Part shown: one piece after another, positions 1 through 12,344 of the stretch
Position numbering within the stretch: the stretch's first letter is position 1
How the letters are laid out: each line of letters begins with the position of its first letter
From: Epiperipatus broadwayi
Lineage: Eukaryota > Onychophora > Udeonychophora > Euonychophora > Peripatidae
DNA: 64,000 bases
Direction: 5' to 3'
Assembly (NCBI GenBank): GCA_028023455.1
Contig: JAQFVV010006698.1
Location: forward strand, 248,001-312,000
Program-made: the position numbers and the translations under genes
The notes under the pieces: model-generated
What the model was told of the DNA's origin: nothing
The model's database searches: none
Seen by the model: the letters and a program-made list of their open reading frames with translations, nothing else

Positions 1-561
1 ACCAAGATATCACTGTTAACAATGTTCATTTAACTGAAAATACTAGAACAAAATCTTTTTTTTATTCCATGATGAACTTTATTCATCCAAAAAACGAAAT
101 AGGTATATTTTAACTTGAAACTGGAGCATCTGAAGAAAATTAATAAGAACATAAAATTATTGTAGAATGATTTTACAAATTTGCTGTGTTTGGTTGAGAT
201 AGAGGAATATTTAATAGCTTCCATTTGCCCTCATATAGTTTAGCATAGAGCTTTCAATTTTTTAATAATTCTGAACAAATCACTAAGTAGATTTCCTGAA
301 TTTCTACCAAATGTGGCATTGCATCTAACTATCCATAGTGGATAGTTCAACATGATAGAGAGTTATTGTTGAGAAAGCACCAGCCTAAATACAGTCTTGA
401 ATATGGAAAATTCTATCCTTATATGATATTATCCAGCAGAAGATTGTTTCACTTGCACCACTGCATATTTGACATCGAGTGTGTATTTTGTTAAGCCCTT
501 TTTTTATTTACTAGGAACTCATTACTAGGTAGCAAATATATGTTCATTTTTAAAATAAAGA

Positions 562-3547
562 CTAAATATTTAGCTTCAATCTTTCATAGTTTGAAATGCT
601 TGATAGTGGATTCATTGTAAACCTTGAGAACAGTTTGGGGTTATTATTGAAACAGTAAGATTCGTATTCGAATCTTAAGTTTCACCTTTTTCTGGTGTCT
701 CTCACTGACCGGTCTATCCCACCCAAATTTAAACTTTTTAGTATCGAATTGTGTGTGTGGCAATATTAAAAATGTATAAATATATGTAGAATTCAGCATA
801 AACACGCACACATTTCAATCTCAAATTAAAGGCAATAAATAGGGATAAAATAATATAATTTAGATTTCTTTTAGTTATATAATTTTGTATAATTTTAATC
901 ATTTATTTTGAATAATAAAGTTCGTATTTATTGCTTTGTTTAGAATTCAGCATAAACATGCACACATTTTGATCTCAAATTAAAGGCAACAAATAGGGAT
1001 AAAATAATATAATTTAGATTTCTTTTAGTTATATAATTTTGTATAATTTTAATCATTTATTTTGAATTATAAAGTTCGTATTTATTGCTTTGTTTAAATT
1101 TCATTTAATAATAATTCTAAAAAAATCTGATGTAATATTTAATTAAAAGTTAAAATAATATTATGTTCCCTTTTTGTCTTTGAAATTTAAAAGCATCGGT
1201 CAGTGTTAGATAATAGATTAATTAAAGAAAAATTCTCCAAAATGTAATTAGTAAATGTAAAATGTAAACAATAGAATGGCAGCTTTTTTTAATTAAAACC
1301 AACAAAATGCATTGATTATCCTCAGGGCAGATTAAGTAGAACCTACAAATACCTTAACAAAAATGTGAAAGATCAAGATAAAAAAAGAGGCCATCTTAGA
1401 CTTTCTGGAGACATTCACTTCAACTTTAGCTTTGCTCTCGATCACTTGAGAGTTTCCAAAGTATAAAAATAAATTGTTCCTACCAAGGTATGACCAAGTA
1501 AAAGCACCTATATTATTCTCCATCGGGAGATGGCCTATCGGATGCTGAACTTTCCATTGCCCATCATAAATTCACCATGAAGATCTGATGCCTGAAATAA
1601 ATAAGAAAGCCGCTGCTGCTGTGAAAGTAAATGAAATATCAAAATACAAGAAAGAATTGCCACTCATGAACTTTTTGCTGATAAACTAATGGAATCAGAA
1701 AACTTCTTATAAAACAGGTACCTGTCTGTGTTCAAACTCTAGAATACTCTAATAACATGCTATAGTTATTCTTCGTATTACTTATCTAAATTGTAAAATG
1801 TAAAAAACTACCATTTGTATAACTAAAGTTGAATAATTAACTTATTGTGTAAATTTCTCTAATAATCTATCTTACCTCACTCTATCTTTCTTGGGTGCGT
1901 ATTTCTAAAATCTACATTTTATGTATATTTATTATTTAATTATTGCATGCTCACAATTGCCTCTATTTTCAAAGTTTAAATCTATGATCGTTTGAAACAA
2001 TAAATGCGTGTCAAATTTTCATTAATATTTGCTTTCATAACTAACTTAACTTTCATATAAATCGACATGCATTCAATGCATCATTTATTGTAATGCAGGG
2101 TCTACTACTTCGCAAATGGCTGATGTATTAGTTATAATAATTCCCAATTTATATATCTTTTGTATTTATTAAATCATCATGAATAATTCCAGAAAATTAC
2201 ATTTCTTTGAGAGTCACCAATGTTCTTTAGTAAATGTTGATAATGTAGGGCCGAATTAGAAATCTATTTAAATCTTATCATAATCGTTTATACTTATACA
2301 TGTGTTATGTTTTAAAGATGCGATGATCTATTTTGCCGTAAATATTCTGGATTCTTCAGGGTTGAAATTAACCCCAGTCATCCTACACAAGCGGACATAA
2401 TAAATGCTCCCGTAGGATTTGACCCATCATGCAGCCAGCCGGCAAATTGTGACACGGGCCGCTTGTCCCTGGTTATGCTTATGTGACACCTTACTTCGTC
2501 AGGCCGAGGCAGAGACCAGCCTGACATTCTTATAAACTCACTCACAGCATTGCACTTTCGATATACTGCCATTCCATATCCCCTTTCTAAAGCGTACCAC
2601 TTGTTCCTTTACTTAATTTTATTATTCTATATATCACTCTGCCTCTGCATTATCTTCGTAATTCACTCTCAAATAAATGTTTGCCTTTAGTTATAAATAA
2701 ATATTTTAATTAAATAAATATATGTCTGCTGCTACTCTTATAAACCTTACTTTAGACTCTTGCATTGCAAAGGTATAAATCCCTCCAGGCATGCATTAGA
2801 AATACTTACTCAAGAATTTTAGGTAGCTAGATTACGCCTTCAAATAAATGAATTCCTTTTGTAAACAAATAAATAAATGTATTCTTTAAAATATAATCAT
2901 GTTGCAAATCCTGCTACAGAAGCTTTGAATCCACAAAATATTATTAGTAAATGATTGTTTTATTTAAAATGTATTAATAAATAATTTTAAACTATATGGC
3001 TGCAGTTATGTTTCATTTATTCAATACCCATTCTATAGAATATTTCCTCGATTATATAAATACGAATGTTTAATATTAGTTTGATTATTGGCTTACTCGA
3101 AAATAAAATCATGAATCTCTTGCATATCCCTGACCACCGTGCCTAAAGAAATATTTACTAATGTCACATCAGATGCGTTGTTTGGTGGATTGTATTGTGG
3201 AACTGATAAACTATGTTCGAACTCAGTACCACGGGTGGCTTCGCTACCTCGATGGTGCTGCTGTTCTGTGTTGTGGTCGAGTTCTGCACTATGTTTACGA
3301 GTCACATGTTTTCTGACTGTTACATTATGAAGAATTGGAAAAAACAGTTGATGAATGTTCCAATATTTAAGCTTATTAACAATCACCCCAACAATGATTC
3401 CAGCACTTGTAACCAGAATGACAACAATATCAGTCCAGGATAAAGACCAAACATGAGGTGGTGGGGTATCTGTGGTAGTGACTAGGGATTGATATGTTTT
3501 CTCTGAGATTATTCTAATTGTGACAAAAAAATTATGTGTTCTCTGTA
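562..3547 (-). CDS. Terminal exon of a single-pass membrane protein, split by an LTR-like insertion
   Basis: Read on the minus strand, a pyrimidine-rich tract ending in TTTTCTAG (acceptor AG at 3548-3549) opens a reading frame with no stop to the element boundary at 3324. The first residues (NFFVTIRIISE, then TTTDTPPP) resemble the last two strands of a fibronectin type III domain followed by a membrane-proximal linker. A hydrophobic helix follows at about 3378-3428 (VVILVTSAGIIVGVIV), then basic NKLKYW as a stop-transfer signal. The 2,677-bp element at 648-3324 interrupts the tail after FPILHN. If the element and one TSD copy are ignored, the frame continues through NPKLFSRF to a TAG at 562-564, and a poly(A) signal (AATAAA on the minus strand, 503-508) lies about 55 bases further on. 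If translation instead enters the element, it adds about 76 residues and stops at about 3093. The family is not recognised. An FN3-type receptor is an inference, and upstream exons were not found. It may be a broken gene or one with a captured tail. Confidence 0.5.
648..3324 (+). mobile_element. Solo LTR-like element, family A, copy 1
   Basis: The element begins TGAAACAGTAAGA and ends TCTGACTGTTACA, an imperfect terminal inverted repeat of the TG...CA type. It is flanked by the 4-bp duplication TTAT (644-647 and 3325-3328). A second copy lies at 31912-34549 with matching order throughout, clearly alignable by eye. Its two ends also resemble the ends of the LTR pair at 23.58-28.22 and 30.53-35.96 kb, which flank a gag-like interior in direct orientation. 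That relationship supports reading it as a long solo LTR rather than a cut-and-paste DNA transposon. A Ginger-like DNA transposon, which also makes 4-bp TSDs and TG-type ends, is the alternative. No internal gene is seen apart from a minus-strand open frame near the right end (3093-3324) that continues the interrupted host exon. Confidence 0.7.
788..1095 (+). repeat. 154-bp tandem duplication inside LTR copy 1
   Basis: AGAATTCAGCATAAACA starts at 788 and again at 942. The ~154 bases after each start match almost base for base, including AAATAGGGATAAAATAATA and the TTTATTGCTTTG end. The other family A copy, near 32.05 kb, has the unit only once, so the duplication arose in or after this copy. 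Confidence 0.85.
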
Positions 3548-3608
3548 CTAGAAAAGATGAGATGGTATGTAATCTTAATCCATTGAGTTTTTAGGTAAGC
3601 ATACCTTC

Positions 3609-3929
3609 CTAAGGCTGATTGTGGCAGATTTTGTTTCTCCACAGGAATCCAGAACATAGGGAATTAACTTTTGCTTTGAATGTCTTGGTATGAAGGATGA
3701 TTAAAAGGAAGTAATTTATTTTAGGGAGTATTAATGAGTTAAGTAGTGTGACCTTGCCATAAAGACACAGGTAAATGCCAGAGAGTGATTCAAAGGTATC
3801 TGTTATGGCCTTGCAAATCATATTTTGTAATTGGATTCTCATGTCGAGAGGAGAATTCATGAATGAGAACCCAAGGAACTTTTGCAGTCTGGCTAGAAAG
3901 GGTGATGGAATTTTCTTTATAGATGACAA
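3609..3929 (-). pseudogene. Degenerate LINE reverse transcriptase fragment (L1/Tx1-like, region after the RT palm)
   Basis: The 106-residue minus-strand frame contains LQKFLGFSF, GKVTLLNSLILPKINYFLL and CSGFLWRNK. These match the pattern seen after the catalytic palm in L1-type and related LINE polymerases: a FLG motif, then GKV..iNslilPKlnYll, then the FLW motif. Only this C-terminal piece is present, with no catalytic YxDD box and no continuous frame upstream. It is a truncated dead copy. It lies in what would be the intron just upstream of the membrane-protein exon, on the same strand. Clade assignment is tentative. Confidence 0.55.
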
Positions 3930-4249
3930 TTTCTAGGTCACAGCCTTTTAGCCTTAGAAATAGACTAATGAAGATTTTTGGAAAAACATGATTTCACACT
4001 AATGAACTTATTAAACAATATTACTAAATTTGAGAGTTAACAATAGATGACTCTTATATACTTTAATTCCTCTAAATGTTCCCTCAACAATTTTGTGTAT
4101 CATAAATTTAAATGTTTTCATTGGATTAACAATAGCCCAGTAACGTATTTGGTAGTTTCATAATAGCATGTTGAAAACGCCAGAGGACATGGTTTGTTTG
4201 TAAACAAAGATAAATATAATGTTGCTGATGCCAGGGATTTTTTTTTTGG

Positions 4250-4515
4250 TGGGGGGGGGTTGTTTATCACATTTAAAAGTAATATCAAATATTTTTTTTA
4301 ACAAAAAAATGCATTAATCAAAATGAATTTAAAAAAGTACTTAATTTTTATTCTTTTCATTACTTATATTTTTGGGCCAGGTTTTTTTTTTGGTTTGTTT
4401 ATCACATTTAAAAGTAATATCAAATCTCAATTTTAACAAAAAAAATACATAAATCAAAATTAATTTTAAAAAGTAGTTACATTTTATTCTTTTCATTACA
4501 TTTGTTTTTGGTTTG
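4250..4515. repeat. Two-copy tandem repeat, ~135-bp period
   Basis: TGTTTATCACATTTAAAAGT starts at 4261 and again at 4396, and the following ~100 bases align with small differences. Each unit is preceded by a T-rich or G-rich homopolymer run. It is noncoding and unassigned. Confidence 0.75.
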
Positions 4516-5081
4516 GTATTCTACAAAATGAACTTTTTTTTAATTACAAATAAATATATTTCCATTTAATGGTAACATTTACAACAAAAAGTCAAACTTT
4601 TTTTGGGGGGAGATGCAATTCTTAAAGAAACGAGGTAACGCAACTCAAAGATTGACAAACTTTTTACGGTAATTACAAAAACTAATATATACGGCAATTA
4701 AAATCAATCTTTTTTGGCTCTTCAGGAACAGCACACATGCAGCTTCTAGCTTATTTGTTTGATAACTTTTTCAGCAGTCAGAGAAGTTTGACATTCTGAA
4801 ACTTTCCTATTTCAGCCATTTGATTAAGCTCGCAGTTGTTCTCGCAGAAACGTGATTTAGAGTGTGATTTGATTCAAATTGCTCTTGCCCTACACTTGCC
4901 AAATTTATTTGAGCAGGAAATCTGGGCTATGGAAGCATGAGACTATGCACATAATTGTTAGTAGACATTCATAAAACATGGGAGATAGAAGGGTAGATGG
5001 TCTTAATGAATATTAAAATAGTTTATACATTCAGAATTCCAGCCACTCTCACACAATACTGTACCCAAAAGTGAAATGTGA

Positions 5082-5282
5082 TCACACATCAAAAATACGT
5101 AACAAATCTGAGCTGTAAGTGGACACTAACTTCTGCAGCTGATTAAACATCATGGTTATGTGCATTAACATAGAAATAGATACAGCCACCATGTACAACA
5201 GACTTCTTCTAGGCTTACACGTTAAAAATAGAACAATCAATAGTGGAGGCCACTTAAACAGCATATTTCTGTGCGCAATCAT
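5082..5282 (-). CDS. Weak candidate C-terminal exon of a membrane protein
   Basis: A 66-residue minus-strand frame ends with a stop at 5082. It contains a hydrophobic stretch (WPPLLIVLFL), basic KPRR, a second hydrophobic stretch (LLYMVAVSISMLMHITMMF) and a polar tail. Its composition is less AT-driven than the neighbouring chance frames, but no splice acceptor stands out and no family is recognised. A chance frame is quite possible. Confidence 0.2.
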   Translation of the reverse strand: MIAHRNMLFKWPPLLIVLFLTCKPRRSLLYMVAVSISMLMHITMMFNQLQKLVSTYSSDLLRIFDV

Positions 5283-5913
5283 ATAAATAACACCCTCAGG
5301 CAGTTTTCACACACTATTATACAACTACCATGTATTTTTTTTTTTTTTATAAATTCACTGATTTATCAAAATTATAGTTATTGGAAACTTGTATTAATGG
5401 GTTTACTTGTCAATAATTGACATTATTAGCTAAATAAACTTAAAGTATTTTGATGGCATAAAAAAATTAATGTCAGATAAAAAATAATCTGCTGTTGCTT
5501 AATATTGTCTACAACTAACTAAACTGAATGAAAAAAAGTATGGATCACTCATCAGAAGTCATGTACACACACACTGTTATAAGTTATTGTCCACATGATA
5601 TTAATAATTCCAAAATATTTAAAGTAAATGCCATACACATCCATCTGTGAAAATTTTAGGTGAATGCAACAATAACATAGAATATGCGGATTGCTTTTAA
5701 TGGCCATATGCTTACAAATAAATTTTTAAAACTATTATAAATTGTTGGTGTGCTTCTGGCTGATTATAACATAGTAGCACAATACAGACATTGTCACACC
5801 TTTTAGCACCCTGAATAAATTAAATCCTTCAAAACTGGCTTTTCATTGTCATTATGCATCTAATTCAGAAAACAATCTTATCTATAATGGTGGAAAAAAA
5901 GGTTTAAGCACAT

Positions 5914-6049
5914 CATGAGTGATAGGCCAAAGCATAGGCTCCACATATCAAGACAATGTAAATCAAAGAATACACCAATAAGAAGGTTGACTTCCAAATA
6001 CGTATATCAGAGGCAATAGAACATGCCTTGTTTTTGTCACAGCACATCA
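5914..6049 (-). CDS. Weak candidate terminal exon with one transmembrane helix
   Basis: The minus-strand frame reads CCDKNKACSIASDIRIWKS followed by a hydrophobic helix (TFLLVYSLIYIVLICGAYALAY) and a TGA just after HS. The charged segment plus helix looks protein-like, and a pyrimidine-rich stretch lies just upstream, but a convincing acceptor AG is lacking. It is on the same strand as the candidate at 5.1-5.3 kb and could be an alternative end of the same gene. The family is unknown. Confidence 0.2.
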
Positions 6050-9000
6050 GGAAAACATGGAAAACACATCAAGAAATATAATCATGTAAAAGAATATTAA
6101 ACGTGATAATAATCACTAAAAATATGCATTATCAACTCGTGGAAAAGCATATAATAATGATAGGGGATCTTGTCCACTCCATCAAGCACAATACTAAACA
6201 TAAGTAAATAAAGCCTACATTATGAGGCCAAGCAATTTGTAACTAAATGATGACCAGAAACAAACTTAACACTGTACATGACTAAAGTCTCATTCAAATT
6301 ACAACTACAATAAACAATAAAGAATGTCTGAAACTGACAATGATCAATTAAGTCAAGTGATTGAAATATCAGTAAAAAAATTAATAGCATACAAAATTTT
6401 GGAACAAAGTAACTACACATATATTGAATATCAAATTATTGAAAATAAGCAGACATGAATAAGAATGTGAAAATAATAATTCTCAAGTGTATGAAAATGT
6501 TCGCGGTTATAACTACTATTGCATTTATACAAAATATCAATACTTCTGATAAATATTTTAGCTGTTTTACTAATACATAAATGGAAAAAACATACATTAA
6601 AAATAATGATTGTGAGAGATGAATATCTCTGCTGACTCAAAATATGGTTTAGTTTATCCAGAAATACCAAAACATTTATTAAAAATATTTACCTGACAAT
6701 GTGTAGAAAATTTACACATTCTGGTAAACCAATTAAAATTAAAATACATAAATTACCTAATGGAATTACAATACTAAAACACTATTATTGAAAAACCATA
6801 GCAAAATACAAAAAAAAATATTGCATCGAATATTTTTTTAACAAACACAAAACTTTAGTTTATTAGCAGGCTTCTTCAACACTGGACCATCTGTTAAGGG
6901 CATGTAGTGCTGCATCAACAGGTAAATGGTTCTTTGAAGCTTCAAGTCAAAACATATCTTTTTTAAAATAATATAAAAATATTTCCCAAAAAATTATATA
7001 ACTTTTCTTATAACTAATGTAGTTCTAAATTTAAAAGCATTTTATAAACAGAGGAGAAAAATAAATAAATAAACATAAAGCAATGAACCAGCAACTATGA
7101 TGATGATGATGATTAAATTCAATAAGTTATTCAGCTGCTTGGATTTTGGTATCCCACGTGTTTGAATAATTAATAATGCAGCTTTATTTATTTTTCAAGA
7201 CAGACATTTTAAACTATTTAAAGTTATATAATAATGACATCATTTCTAGGATTTAACTATAATATTTTGCTCCACATACTTTATGAAACATTAGTTAGCA
7301 ATGAATAATTCAGCACGTCAAAACGTCTTTAGAAGTATTTCTGCTAACCCAATGGCATATATTTACAAATATATTACTCATGTCTTTTAATAGCTAATTA
7401 TACATCACTATTCAGGTGAAGCATGTAAATTGCTGCTTAAGAGCTAAGATGTTTTAATTATTTGACTTATCTGTTCTTAGATTAATTTCAAGCAATTTTA
7501 TGAATATTAAACTTGGTAACTTCAGCATAGACATTATCAAAAGCCTAGTGAAATTCCTCCAGTATAGATTTTTTTTTCATATATGAAGAATTATTTTCAA
7601 AAATAGTTAATTTAAACAAGCATTTTAAAGTTATTTTTAAGAACAGTTCTGATAATATTTAATAAATTTTGTTATTAAATAGGTAGAATTAATATAACAC
7701 ATTTTAAACATCAATTATAATTTAATAGTTTGTGTGTTCCAATTTGCTTTTAACTTTCTCTTTTTGCAAGATAAATATTAAACAAATATGAACTGAGGAA
7801 AAAGTTCTACATAATCTTTACAATATATTTAAGTAAACTCAACACCTGCTTCCAATTTATATATATTTCTAAGTTATATTTACTAAATTGACTTAAACGA
7901 AACATAACATTTTTCATAGCATTATGTGATTGTTAAGAATAATTAAATTGAAATTCAGTAATAATCAACAAATGGAGTACCTATGTGCTTTTAACTGCAC
8001 ATTGTGGATTTAAAGATGATTATGTTCAAAATGTAATACTTTAAAATTTGAACTTGCCAGAGAGTACAAACCAGACCAAACTAATTAAAGTAACAAAAAC
8101 ATCTCTTCTTATATTATTTTTTTAATTATCTTTTTTTAGTTGTAAATTTTTTGTTAATACCCAATAAACTAAGAGTGTTACTTTTGTTATTGCCATTAGT
8201 TTAAAAGTTTAATGACAAGATAAGTCAATCAGTAAATAATATCATTCAAACTTACATGTGATTTAACGACTTATTTTGAAATAAAATTAAACAAAGTTTC
8301 TTATCAAAAATATAATAATAAAAAAAATCATTAAATCATTTTCTTTTCATTTATTAACTGAATTTCTTTAGAATATTTATTTATTAAAGTTTCTCAGGTT
8401 TTTACGGACATCAACGGAAATGGCTTTGGGTCCATTGAAATTAATCATTTTTTGAACTACGGTGATGATTTTATGCTTGTTTGAAACATTATGTGATGTG
8501 ATGTATTGTGGCTTCTCCTTAAACAAAGTCAAGAATATCTCAGCAATTATGCCCAGATAAACCTGTTAGCCATTTTCTTTTCCATTTCCCACTTTAAATT
8601 TTCCCATATTTTACTCCATCCCATTTCCACAACATAATCTTTGTCAACTTTATAGCCTTCATATCTAAATCCCCTTTATCTTTTCCCAAACCCAGCATAA
8701 AAACAAACAAAAAAGTCCCATAAGATGCTGCCCTCTTTTGAATTATTTTACAAGTAAAAAATCAATAATAGTGATGTTTTAAGTCTAACAAAAGGAGGAG
8801 GCTGTCCATTCTCAATGCTGATTGGCTGATAATTATTTGGTCAAAAATGACCACCGATAAATAATTTTCATCACTGAAAATGAAAATATGTTTTACAGTA
8901 TTTTTTTTCATTATTTTTCATACATACTAAAAATTATTTTCATAAAATATGCTGAAAATATAGTTATTTTACAAAAGTAGTAAGAATTCATTAAAAACTT

Positions 9001-10718
9001 GTATACTTTTACATGAATGTAAATTATAAAAGAAACCAGTGAATGGCAACAATTTTGATATCTGTCAAAAGTTTAAATTGCTCCAAGCTGTTTATTTGAT
9101 TTTCTAACAAAAATTAATGGATTAAACTATTTTTCTGGCATTTATTTACATATTATAATGTATTTTGGTAAAATATGCTGAAAATATAATTATTTTTAGA
9201 AATATGGTAAGATTTTACAAAAAAATTCTTAACTTTTATAATAAAATAAATTGAGGAGGGAAATCAGTGATGTTGCATCAACCTGTAATTTGCTAATATT
9301 TTTTATTTTTATTTTTTCTGCTATCAAATATTTTTATAATTATAAATAAAATTTATTTTTAAAAAAACTTTTGTTTACTTTCATAACCTGACAAATTATT
9401 AATATACTTTTTACAAATGAAACTAAAATGAATATAATATTAAATGAAGAATATATTTTTACTGTTGATTCTGTTATTGACGAATCAAAAGTTTTGAGTT
9501 TTATTTCACTCAGCCAAATGGAATTTTCATCAAGGAAAAGGTTAATAACTATTTTAACCATCATGATTTTTTTAACTAATATTATAATTATTATTTTTTA
9601 ATTAGTTTGAATAACTCAAAATAATAGTACTTTGTTAATTATTTTTTTTTACAATCGTTTGCTACTTTTTTAATTATAAAACTAGTTTTCTTCATCCATA
9701 CACACACTCATCCATAATGGAAAAAAATGATGTTGTAAACTTTAACCTTCCTTATTAATTACTTCTTAAGTCACTATCTGTAATTTATTATATCTACAAA
9801 GCAAACTTTTAAAGACATTAAATATTAACAATAACTTTAATAAATTTAAATCTGAATATTAATAAACTAAAAATTTAACTCCTATTTTACAATTTAAAAC
9901 CTACAGAAGTTAACTTTAAATGAACTAAATCTCTAATCTTTATTATCTTCTAACAATTCAATTATTATAATATTAAATCATTCTTTTCTTGCACACATTT
10001 CAGTAAAATACTATTATTTTAATAATAACTAGAATTTATTAAAGAAAGATACACTATTATATCTATAATAAATATAACAACATGTCTACTCTGCATAAAG
10101 GCTGCACCAAAGTATTACAACTACTGCTTCTTGGCACAAATTATTTATCAGTTAACTTTTTTTAAAAAAAAGCCAAGCAACTATAGAAAATAGTCATTCC
10201 TAAGGTAGGCAATGGTGACAATGCATGAAAACACTTGGTCCCAATATATTGTACCTATATTGATATAGGCACATATAATTTTATCTAAAATTATTATTAA
10301 AGTAATCTTTCATAAAAGAAAAACATAAAATTAAATGTTAGAGAGTTTATTGCTGCTTGTTTTCGAAAAAGATAAGCATTAAATAGTTTTTTTTTAGTAT
10401 TCGTAAAAATATAATTTAAAAAGTTAAAATATACAAATCTCTTTTCATTCAAGTTTAATTAAAGAAAAAATAATGTTAAAACTAATATATGACCGTATAT
10501 ATGTGCGATTGTCAACAATAGAATAAATGTTATGTGAAAGTTAAAGAAGTATTATCATTAAAAACACGACAATGGCAATTAGATATTAATTAATATAAAA
10601 CAATACGTTTTTGCATGGCTATTACTAATTAAGCAATCTTTCAAAACACGTTTATCAAATGATTATCAATTTGACAACAGATCTTTGCCGGAGATATGAG
10701 AAAGACAACAAGGCGCAG

Positions 10719-11109
10719 GTATAAATAGACCTTTTTTTTATCGGACAATTCATTCCACAAATTAATTGAGTTGAGACAATCAGTTCACAAAATTATTGAG
10801 AGAGTGCAGTTCGGAAATTAATTGAGTCAGTTAAGAAACAAAATGCAGTGCTGAGAATATTTTGGAACACACATTCACCTCCAGCCCAGATGTCCGAGAA
10901 AACAGCAGATCTGCCCATGAAATAATGTCAGCTTAACATCTTAGAAAATCTCCGTCAGTATCTATTTGTCTCCGATAACAATAATCGTGAAAATCAGGAA
11001 AATCAGCAAGGAAATGTCCCAGCCGGCTGGTAAGCATTTATAATGGAAATATCCTCACCGAAAGCAGCCTCCAAAGAACAAAATTCTACATCAACATTCA
11101 AAATCCTAG
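10719..11109 (+). promoter_or_regulatory. TATA-type promoter-like stretch with possible noncoding leader exon
   Basis: TATAAATA at 10720-10727 is followed about 25-30 bases later by an initiator-like CAATTCATTCC. The next ~370 bases are less AT-rich, with AATTAATTGAG and related short repeats. The stretch ends in CCTAG followed by GTAAAA (donor at 11110), a plausible 5' splice site. A short frame (CQLNILENLRQYLFV, then QENQQGN) precedes the donor but has no good start codon. It could be a host promoter and first exon or an LTR promoter with leader. No downstream coding exon was identified. Confidence 0.3.
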
Positions 11110-11866
11110 GTAAAACATTTGCTTATTTTCGTTATACTGTAATAGCCATTGCATTTCATTAATTCATGTGAATACTCCAAGAGTCTAATTATATGAACTC
11201 AATATCATACATAAATGAACTATTGATATGTGTGTGATTGAATTTCAAATGCTATGTAGTCCTTTATTATCATTATTATGTGTGTGCATGAGATAATATG
11301 TGCGTGGTCATTATATCAATATTTATTAGTTAAATTAGAATGTTTTGTTATTAAATCTAGAGGAATGTTTAAACTAGTTTAGAAATGTTAATTTAAAATA
11401 TGCATGTGTTTTATTAGAATGTTTAAATTTAGTAAATAAATGTTAGTTAATAAATTATCTTTAAAATTAAACTTTATTTGTCAGTCAATTCTTTTTATCA
11501 ATCCTTTTACCAAATTCTTTTATAAATTCTTTTAATCACTAATTAAGTATAATCTATTAGTGATTACAAACAGCTGAGCTAGTCGTGGATTTAGTCGTTG
11601 AGTTAGTGGCCATTGCTTAAAGTGCATTATTTATTCATCCTTGAATAGATAGCTGGTGCCCGTGTTTATACACAAACAAAAAAGTGCTTTGAACTTGGTG
11701 TTGAACTCAACAGTCGAGAAAAAGTTATGTCCTGGAAATGTAATGTTAGTTATATACTTTATAGCTATCGTTTGAGCATACATACTCTCCGAGTATGTTC
11801 TTCTCTGCCTAAGAGGCCGGTGTTTCGAATACTCATATTCGAACACGGTTCAATATATATATATAT
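11110..11866. other. Unassigned stretch before the PLE pair
   Basis: AT-rich DNA with no recognised gene. Near its right edge is a short GC-richer inverted repeat (GTGTTTCGAATA ... TATTCGAACAC, about 11818-11845) next to a short (TA)n that borders the PLE. Confidence 0.4.
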
Positions 11867-12041
11867 AAAACCAAAACTGTCTAACACTATACTAGCAAAA
11901 AATAAAAATGCAAAAACATAAAACAATACAGTACTAGATTAAATTCAAAATTTTACCAAAATCCTTACACAACCATGGTTTCATCTACTACAAATAGACC
12001 TTCTCAAGTGAAAATCAACCTAAAGGAAAACATATATATAT

Positions 12042-12044
<3 letters not shown>

Positions 12045-12120
<76 letters not shown>
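12045..12120. repeat. (TA)n microsatellite in the PLE 3' region
   Basis: Uninterrupted AT dinucleotides for about 76 bp. The sister copy has only a short TATATATAT at the matching point, so this is an expansion of a short internal seed. Confidence 0.95.
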
Positions 12121-12123
<3 letters not shown>

Positions 12124-12344
12124 TTACAAACAAACCTTCCCATAATTCATTTCAAACTCCACCTTCCCTTAATATCAAAAGAAGTCTTCATAAGATTGAT
12201 AGCCTCGGAATCAAGGAGTTTTATCATCAAAGTCTCCTTTATTCTTCTTTTTAACTCATTCTTTTCATAAAAAATAACCGAAGCATTGCCAAACAATATT
12301 CTATGACCTGTATTCAATTCATGAATATATAAAGCTGAGTTAAG

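Larger units (their letters stand above)
4516..10680. other. Long AT-rich stretch without recognised genes
   Basis: About 6 kb with no recognised protein family, RNA gene or clear mobile element. There are short homopolymers, an imperfect ~230-bp duplication near 8.93-9.25 kb (shared AAAATATGCTGAAAATATA) and a short GAT run near 7.1 kb. The 4.7-6.1 kb part is slightly less AT-rich and holds two hydrophobic minus-strand frames, listed separately. Confidence 0.5.

Noticed and set aside
648-3324. Family A as a Ginger-type DNA transposon
   Set aside because: The 4-bp TSD and TG ends fit, but there is no transposase, the end repeats are short, and similar units flank a gag-like interior as direct repeats, so LTR is preferred. 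It is not excluded.
3139-3443. Two plus-strand frames over the LTR end and exon
   Set aside because: They are complementary to the minus-strand frame that carries the TM helix and consistent codons, and they lack any motif.
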